The notes under the pieces: generated by a model
The model's database searches: none
What the model saw: the letters and a program-made list of their open reading frames with translations, nothing else
Told to the model about the DNA's origin: nothing
Origin: an uncultured Bacteroidales bacterium
Lineage (GTDB): Bacteria; Bacteroidota; Bacteroidia; Bacteroidales; UBA932
Length of the DNA: 39,248 bases
Assembly: GCA_947177525.1 (NCBI GenBank)
Contig: CAMWUW010000012.1
Coordinates: 1-39,248, forward strand
Reading direction: 5' to 3'
In this document: one piece after another, positions 34,069 through 39,248 of the stretch
Numbering within the stretch: position 1 is the stretch's first letter
Layout of the letters: every line of letters begins with the position of its first letter
Made by a program: the position numbers and the translations under genes

Positions 34069-34082
34069 CCGTTTTCAGCACA

Positions 34083-34113
34083 CAAAGATAGCCAAATAAT
34101 CTTTCGTCACAAA
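34083..34113 (-). promoter_or_regulatory. Promoter of the LacI-type gene
   Basis: Read leftward: TTTG (34110-34113), 19 bp spacer, TATCTTTG (34083-34090). Both boxes match consensus exactly. The -33 box overlaps the left end of the operator palindrome. Confidence 0.8.
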
Positions 34114-34137
34114 TTTCCGTGCACGTTCACGGAAATT
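34112..34137. promoter_or_regulatory. Palindromic operator between the LacI-type gene and kdgK
   Basis: 10-bp perfect arms AATTTCCGTG/CACGGAAATT with a 6-bp centre CACGTT. Size and symmetry suit a LacI-family dimer. It covers the -33 box of the regulator gene and the -33 position of the kdgK promoter. Confidence 0.75.
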
Positions 34138-34150
34138 AAGAAATTATTTA

Positions 34151-34158
34151 TACTTTTG
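34151..34158 (+). promoter_or_regulatory. -7 box for kdgK-eda-exuT
   Basis: TACTTTTG, exact TAnnTTTG match, 43 bp before the kdgK ATG. The -33 position falls within the right arm of the operator and lacks a good TTTG. Confidence 0.65.
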
Positions 34159-34201
34159 CAGCCGGAACACTCATGATGAACTATTTTTAAATAATCATAA
34201 A

Positions 34202-35242
34202 ATGCCAAAAGTTATTACATTCGGGGAGATAATGCTGAGGCTGGCAACGCCAGGCTATCTCAGATTTTCACAGTCAAGGCAATTCGAAGCCACATTCGGA
34301 GGAGGTGAGGCAAACGTGGCCGTCTCACTTGCAAATTATGGAATAGACACAGAATTTGTAACAAGGCTTCCAAAGAATGACATAGCGGCCTCATGCGTCA
34401 AAGATCTCCGCAGCTACGGAGTCGGCACAAGGCACATCGTTTATGGAGGAGACAGGCTCGGAATCTATTTTCTTGAGACGGGAGCAGTTGCCAGACCCAG
34501 CAAAGTGGTCTACGACAGGGCCGGCTCGGCAATAGCACAGATAGAGCCAGGCATGATAGACTGGGAAAAAGTTCTTGAAGGTGCAGACTGGTTCCACTGG
34601 ACAGGCATCACTCCAGCCATAAGCCAGGGCGCGGCAGATGTGTGCCTCGAGGCAATCAAGGCCGCCAACAGGCTCGGAGTGACAGTGTCATGTGACCTTA
34701 ACTACAGGAAAAACCTCTGGAAATACGGAAAGAAAGCCTCAGAAGTAATGCCTGCCTTAGTGGAGGGATGCGACGTCATACTCGGAAACGAGGAAGATGC
34801 AGAGAAAGTCTTCGGGATAAAGCCTGAAGGATTTGACGTGACTGCAACAGGAGGAGAGGTGGACGCTAAAGAATTTGAAAGCGTATGCAGACAGCTCCAG
34901 GCCCGTTTCCCGCGTGCAAAGAAAGTTATAATCACCCTTCGTGGCTCAATAAATGCCAACCACAATACGTGGGGCGGAGTGCTCTATGACGGCAAGAAGC
35001 TCCACTGCTCGCCGAGATATGACATAACACATATCGTCGACCGCGTAGGAGGAGGAGACTCTTTCATGGGAGGGCTGATCTATGGCCTGCTCACATACAC
35101 AGATGACGACAGCAAGGCTCTGAATTTCGCAGTTGCGGCTTCATGCCTCAAGCACACAGTCTACGGAGACTACAACCAGGTTACGGCTTCAGAAGTTGAG
35201 AATCTCATGAACGGCGACGGGTCAGGAAGAGTGTCAAGGTAA
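34202..35242 (+). CDS. kdgK: 2-keto-3-deoxygluconate kinase (PfkB family)
   Basis: Phosphorylates 2-keto-3-deoxygluconate to KDPG, the step before aldol cleavage in uronate breakdown. It is a 346-residue ribokinase-fold protein. The N-terminal PfkB signature is ATFGGGEANVAVSLANYG (about residues 29-46). The substrate loop region is DRLGIYFLETGAVARPSKVVYDR. The C-terminal signature with the catalytic Asp is DRVGGGDSFMGGLIYGL, where GGGD replaces the usual GAGD. The presence of eda directly after it and a hexuronate-type transporter third makes KDG kinase much more likely than fructokinase. The ATG at 34202 follows the promoter and operator region. The gap to eda is 16 bp. Confidence 0.92.
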   Translation: MPKVITFGEIMLRLATPGYLRFSQSRQFEATFGGGEANVAVSLANYGIDTEFVTRLPKNDIAASCVKDLRSYGVGTRHIVYGGDRLGIYFLETGAVARPSKVVYDRAGSAIAQIEPGMIDWEKVLEGADWFHWTGITPAISQGAADVCLEAIKAANRLGVTVSCDLNYRKNLWKYGKKASEVMPALVEGCDVILGNEEDAEKVFGIKPEGFDVTATGGEVDAKEFESVCRQLQARFPRAKKVIITLRGSINANHNTWGGVLYDGKKLHCSPRYDITHIVDRVGGGDSFMGGLIYGLLTYTDDDSKALNFAVAASCLKHTVYGDYNQVTASEVENLMNGDGSGRVSR

Positions 35243-35258
35243 TGCAATCAGATGATAT

Positions 35259-35927
35259 ATGGCAAAATACGATAAGATACAGGTCATTACGGCCATGAAA
35301 GAAACGGGCATGGTGCCTGTATTCTACCACGCGGACGCAGAAACGGCAAAAGCAGTCCTGAAGGCATGCTACGACGGAGGCGTGCGCGCATTCGAGTTCA
35401 CCAACCGCGGAGATTTCGCCCAGGAAGTCTTCGGGGAACTTGTGAAATATGCAGATAAAGAACTTCCGGGCATGATTGTGGGCGTCGGATCTGTAGTGGA
35501 TCCCGGAACGGCGGCACTTTACATCCAGCTCGGGGCTAATTTTGTTGTGGGACCGCTGTTCAATCCGGAAATTGCCCCGATATGCAACAGAAGGCTCATA
35601 CCATATTGCCCGGGCTGCGGCACTGTGTCAGAAATCGGGAAGGCACAGGAACTCGGATGCGACCTGTGCAAAGTTTTCCCCGGAGATGTACTTGGACCGG
35701 CATTCGTAAAGGGGCTGCGCGCACCTATGCCATGGAGCCGCATTATGGTTACAGGAGGAGTGAAGCCTACGAGGGAGAACCTTGAAGGATGGTTCAAGGC
35801 CGGCGTAACCTGCGTGGGAATGGGCAGCAACCTTTTCCCTAAAGAGGTTGTGGCGGCCAAGGAATGGGACAAGATATCCGCACTGTGCGCAGAAGCCCTT
35901 GAAATAATACGCGAAGTACGCAAATAG
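35259..35927 (+). CDS. eda: KDPG aldolase / 4-hydroxy-2-oxoglutarate aldolase
   Basis: Class I aldolase that cleaves 2-keto-3-deoxy-6-phosphogluconate to pyruvate and glyceraldehyde 3-phosphate. It has 222 residues, normal length, with a TIM barrel. The glutamate and arginine of the active site lie in [12 protein letters not shown]. The Schiff-base lysine lies in [15 protein letters not shown] (near residue 139). The phosphate-binding region is [59 protein letters not shown] is the conserved strand-helix preceding the lysine. It is the second gene of the operon, 16 bp after kdgK and 32 bp before exuT. Confidence 0.95.
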   Translation: MAKYDKIQVITAMKETGMVPVFYHADAETAKAVLKACYDGGVRAFEFTNRGDFAQEVFGELVKYADKELPGMIVGVGSVVDPGTAALYIQLGANFVVGPLFNPEIAPICNRRLIPYCPGCGTVSEIGKAQELGCDLCKVFPGDVLGPAFVKGLRAPMPWSRIMVTGGVKPTRENLEGWFKAGVTCVGMGSNLFPKEVVAAKEWDKISALCAEALEIIREVRK

Positions 35928-35959
35928 ATCATAATAACCACAAAATAACACTAATACAA

Positions 35960-37432
35960 ATGAGAAATGACACAAACAGGCAGCTGATGACCAATTGGCG
36001 CTGGTGGATGGTCGTCTTGCTATTCGTGGCGACTACCGTCAACTACATGGACAGGCAGGTGCTTTCACTGACATGGAAAGACTTCATTGCGCCGGAATTT
36101 CACTGGACAGACAATGACTATGGCACAATAACGGCGTTCTTCTCTATAATCTATGCCGTATGCATGCTTTTCGCAGGGAAATTCGTGGACTGGATGGGCA
36201 CGAAGAAAGGCTATCTGTGGGCCATTGGGGTATGGTCAGCCGGAGCATGCATCCACGCAGTATGCGGCTGGGCTACAATGCATATCGAGGGCTACGAGTC
36301 CGTAGAACTGATGAGTGCAGTGGAAAGCGGTTCCGCAGCAGCTCTCGGGATAGCTTCCGTAAGCGTATGGCTGTTCCTTGCGGCGCGTGCGATACTTGCC
36401 CTCGGAGAAGCCGGCAATTTCCCTGCTGCAATCAAGACCACCGCAGAGTATTTCCCGAAGAAAGACAGGGCATTCGCGACTTCAATCTTCAATGCCGGAG
36501 CATCTGTCGGTGCACTTGTCGCACCTGCAACAATTCCGCTGCTCGCACAGTTCTTCAAAGACAGGGGCATCGGAGGAGGCTGGGAGATGGCTTTCGTGAT
36601 AATAGGTGCCCTGGGATTCATCTGGATGGGATTCTGGCTCTTCATGTATGAAAAACCTGAAAAGTCAAAATTCGTGAACCAGGCCGAGCTTGAGTACATA
36701 CATCAGGACGAAGAAGAAACCTGTGTCAAAACAGGAGAGGACAATGAAAAGAGCACCATACCTTTCCTCAAATGCTTCACATACAGACAGACATGGTCTT
36801 TCATCGCCGGCAAATTCTTTACTGACGGAGTATGGTGGTTCTACCTGTTCTGGGCTCCGGCCTATTTCTCCGACCAGTTCGGATACAAGTCATCATCAGG
36901 TATGGGAATGGCTCTCATAGTGACGCTATATGCCATAGTGACTGTACTCTCGATATTCGGCGGCTACCTTCCTAAGCTCTTTGTCGAGAAGAAGAACATG
37001 AATCCTTACAACGGGCGCATGCTCGCCATGCTGATTTTCGCGTTCTTTCCTCTGTTTGCATTGTTTGCACAGCCGCTCGGAGCACATTCAGCCTGGTGGC
37101 CGGCCATAATAATCGGCCTTGCCGGCGCAGGACACCAGGCGTGGTCAGCCAACCTTTTCTCAACAATCGGAGACATGTTCCCGAAATCAGCCATTGCGAC
37201 AATCACCGGAATCGGAGGCATGGCAGGAGGAGTCGGCTCATTCCTGATAAACAAAGGAGCAGGATGGCTGTTCACCTATTCGGAAAATGCAGGCACAGCT
37301 TTTTCATTTCTCGGATTTGACGGAAAAGAGGCCGGATACATGATTGTTTTCTGCACATGTGCAGTGGCATATATAGTCGCATGGAGCATAATGAAGGCTC
37401 TCGTGCCTCACTATAAGAAAATAGATGGTTAA
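35960..37432 (+). CDS. exuT: Hexuronate transporter, ExuT-like MFS permease
   Basis: Inner-membrane major facilitator of the anion:cation symporter family, probably importing galacturonate or glucuronate with protons. It has 490 residues and about twelve hydrophobic segments. Family features are RWWMVVLLFVATTVNYMDRQVLS in helix 1, AGKFVDWMGTKKGYLWAIGVWS in loop 2-3, and ARAILALGEAGNFPAAIKT in helix 4 with the following YFPKKDRAFATSIFNAG. The C-terminal half has HQAWSANLFSTIGDMFPKSAIATITGIGGMAGGVGS. A 50-residue hydrophilic central loop is charged. Placement after kdgK and eda gives the substrate class. It is the last gene before a hairpin terminator. Confidence 0.92.
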   Translation: MRNDTNRQLMTNWRWWMVVLLFVATTVNYMDRQVLSLTWKDFIAPEFHWTDNDYGTITAFFSIIYAVCMLFAGKFVDWMGTKKGYLWAIGVWSAGACIHAVCGWATMHIEGYESVELMSAVESGSAAALGIASVSVWLFLAARAILALGEAGNFPAAIKTTAEYFPKKDRAFATSIFNAGASVGALVAPATIPLLAQFFKDRGIGGGWEMAFVIIGALGFIWMGFWLFMYEKPEKSKFVNQAELEYIHQDEEETCVKTGEDNEKSTIPFLKCFTYRQTWSFIAGKFFTDGVWWFYLFWAPAYFSDQFGYKSSSGMGMALIVTLYAIVTVLSIFGGYLPKLFVEKKNMNPYNGRMLAMLIFAFFPLFALFAQPLGAHSAWWPAIIIGLAGAGHQAWSANLFSTIGDMFPKSAIATITGIGGMAGGVGSFLINKGAGWLFTYSENAGTAFSFLGFDGKEAGYMIVFCTCAVAYIVAWSIMKALVPHYKKIDG

Positions 37433-37472
37433 TAAAGCAAGTGCCACAACTCAGCGCAACAAGCAGAATGAG

Positions 37473-37509
37473 GACAGCCGCTGCCCACACAAACGGGACA
37501 GCGGCTGTC
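37473..37509 (+). terminator. Hairpin terminator after exuT
   Basis: GACAGCCGCTG pairs with CAGCGGCTGTC; inside it CCC pairs with GGG with one bulged A and an 8-nt loop. A weak TCTTTAATT follows. The loop half (CTGCCC..CAAACGGG) resembles family B hairpins. Leftward it could also serve the convergent gene at 37601, although no good T-run lies on that side. Confidence 0.7.
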
Positions 37510-37600
37510 TCTTTAATTCAGAGGTGCGGATCATTATGTGTCCATATCACCACAAGATACCGCGCTGAAGTCATTTCCGGAATTGCATCCGGCTCCTCCG

Positions 37601-39247
37601 CTACATCGGGAGTCCTGTCACCTCATTACGTGAACAAACCGGCAGCTTTCCTTCGCTTCCCATCCGCACGAACACTGTCGCACACAGCACCGTCCACTGG
37701 TCTCCGTATGTCATCGTACTGCTGTGGCTATATCCAAGACAATGTCCAAACTCATGAAACATGGCCTGGCGGGGATAATTATGAGGATTCGAGCCAGGTG
37801 CAGTGGCATCAAAATAGACACCCACATAACAGTAGTCTGCCAAACCGTAGGTCGTTCCTCCTCCAAGTCCTCCGACCCCTGTGACACGTCCAAGGATAAG
37901 ACCGGACTGACTGCGTATTCTGTTTCGCAAGGCATCCAGGTTTATTGGATTTCCCCCGTTATCCTTCAGGCGTCCTTCATAATTCTGCATTTCCTCATTG
38001 AAATCCGGAGATGAGAACATGAAAGACATGTTCAGAGCCAGCGCGACCCCATGCCGGCACAGGAGAGGATTCATGTGCCTCCAATATCCCGGGTTTGCAG
38101 CATCTGCAGAATAGGCCGAAAAGCGTATGAACCAGCGGCTGTCGATCTGCTCAATCTTCTTCATGAACGGATCTTCTGTCTTTATTACAATAGTTACGTC
38201 ATCATTGGAAAGGGATTCCTGGACAGGAATCACCACCTTTCTGCCTGATGATGAATTGAAAGTACAGTCAGAGCTGGTCACCGGCAAAGGAAAGGAAGCC
38301 TCCATAAAAGGATAAATCCTGTCAAAATGCGCAAGTTCAAAAAAATCAGGACTGAATTTATTGAAACGGCACATCAGAGTCACATCTGAAATCCCCACCG
38401 GAGAGAAAAACTTGACATGCAGACGTCCTTCATCTGAAATGCTTGCCTGCAAAGGAGCGTTGACACGGAAAGAGCGTCTCTGGCTGTCATAGAAAACTTC
38501 CTGTGGTTCGTCAGCCAGGAACATGGTGTCAGTCTGAAAACGCGGAAAGTCTTCCTCACGTATGTATATCAGGCCTTCACGGTTTTCCGGATGCAGATAG
38601 TCAATGCTGATATGCGCAACCTTTCCGGCTTCAATCTTACAATCCGTAAAGCGGTAACGGCGTTCAAATACAGTCCCGTCACTGCTGCACGACTCAATTG
38701 AGACAAAACCGGAAACGGCTTCAACGGACGGAAGCGAACAGAAAGACAAACTCTCCGTGACATCATAGGACACGACTCCGGCCTCTCCGCAATAGCTGCC
38801 GTCGGCACACATGCCTGAGTATACGGCATCATTCCCGTCCAAAGTCACCTCAACCTTGCGTACAAATCTCCACATGTAGTCAGAAGTCATGTTTATGTCC
38901 ACGTCAACCCGTCCTACACAACGCTCCAGAGAAACATCAAGCGTCATGGGCAGCTGCTCTTCCGCGATATGAAGCTGCACTTTGGAGTAGAAATAAATCT
39001 CATCCAGCGGAACTTTCCCCTCCTCGTTGGCAAGCCATACATCCGAAAGCATCTCCGGTTCTGTGACCTGGCCGGCATGTCCGTCGTCAGGAACGGCAAG
39101 AAATGCTACCGTATAATCCCCAAAACCGAGTCCTTCAACAGTAAATTTTGAAAAATCTTCTTCAAATTTCTGGTGCACAGGATTTATGACCGTCCCCGAA
39201 GCATCGGCAATAACACAATGCATCCCGGCAATTTTTTCAGGCTCCAC
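37601..39247 (-). CDS. Metzincin-type zinc protease domain on a fimbrillin-like surface protein (5' end outside window)
   Basis: The frame is open to the right edge, so the N-terminus and any lipoprotein signal are missing; 548 residues are seen. Residues about 1-230 are beta-rich and contain MTLDVSLERCVGRVDVDINM, resembling the strand pattern of FimB/Mfa2-type fimbrillin-family proteins. A second beta region lies at about 235-370. The C-terminal part has the zinc-binding helix HEFGHCLGYSH (residues 498-508, 37724-37756), an exact HExxHxxGxxH match with catalytic Glu499. SSTMTY follows directly and could be the Met-turn, though at an unusually short distance. The catalytic domain is short and ends 40 residues after this motif. 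No family name can be given with certainty. It converges on exuT. Confidence 0.85.
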   Translation of the reverse strand: MEPEKIAGMHCVIADASGTVINPVHQKFEEDFSKFTVEGLGFGDYTVAFLAVPDDGHAGQVTEPEMLSDVWLANEEGKVPLDEIYFYSKVQLHIAEEQLPMTLDVSLERCVGRVDVDINMTSDYMWRFVRKVEVTLDGNDAVYSGMCADGSYCGEAGVVSYDVTESLSFCSLPSVEAVSGFVSIESCSSDGTVFERRYRFTDCKIEAGKVAHISIDYLHPENREGLIYIREEDFPRFQTDTMFLADEPQEVFYDSQRRSFRVNAPLQASISDEGRLHVKFFSPVGISDVTLMCRFNKFSPDFFELAHFDRIYPFMEASFPLPVTSSDCTFNSSSGRKVVIPVQESLSNDDVTIVIKTEDPFMKKIEQIDSRWFIRFSAYSADAANPGYWRHMNPLLCRHGVALALNMSFMFSSPDFNEEMQNYEGRLKDNGGNPINLDALRNRIRSQSGLILGRVTGVGGLGGGTTYGLADYCYVGVYFDATAPGSNPHNYPRQAMFHEFGHCLGYSHSSTMTYGDQWTVLCATVFVRMGSEGKLPVCSRNEVTGLPM

Positions 39248-39248
39248 G

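Overview
This is chromosomal DNA from a member of the Bacteroidota, most likely order Bacteroidales. The evidence is a short primary sigma factor of 286 residues, a SusC/SusD pair, BACON-domain and MetallophosN/C-type lipoproteins, and many upstream boxes fitting the Bacteroidetes promoter consensus TTTG-N19-TAnnTTTG. No SD-rich ribosome binding sites, phage modules, transposases or plasmid functions were seen. Genus cannot be fixed from sequence alone.

Layout. 1-7620 is a leftward housekeeping block: a ClC chloride channel (cut by the window edge), a small acidic protein, and htrA-rpoD-argS-ygiQ, of which rpoD-argS-ygiQ are essentially contiguous. 7865-10539 runs rightward: dnaN, a DEDD exonuclease and an unknown protein. 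10583-13958 holds a lone BtuF-like lipoprotein (leftward), a haem catalase and a thioredoxin lipoprotein. 13959-18050 holds tRNA-Thr(CGU), an HI0933-type flavoprotein, mnmA and cdd, interleaved with intergenic repeats.

18051-21061 is a 3 kb stretch with no convincing protein gene. It holds the SRP RNA gene (ffs, 19319-19415) with a near-perfect promoter, and a mosaic of three interspersed repeat families. Family A is an 85-bp tandem unit with a 36-bp palindromic core. Family B is a GC-rich hairpin built on CGCTGCC/GGCAGCG. Family C is a hairpin terminator plus a conserved tail of about 70 bp. Members also occur at 13980-14283 and 32822-32856. Two of the hairpins pair fully only as leftward RNA, through G-U wobble, which marks them as transcription terminators.

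21062-32648 is a five-gene leftward operon: GlpT-like organophosphate transporter, calcineurin-like phosphoesterase lipoprotein, SusC, SusD, and a BACON/OB-fold/duplicated-module lipoprotein. I read it as a locus for surface capture and cleavage of an organophosphate polymer or diester, with uptake of the released phosphate ester. 33004-37432 is a 2-keto-3-deoxygluconate (uronate) module: a LacI-type repressor divergent from kdgK-eda-exuT, with a palindromic operator placed over the -33 regions of both promoters. 37601 to the right edge is the C-terminal part of a surface protein carrying a metzincin zinc site after fimbrillin-like beta domains.
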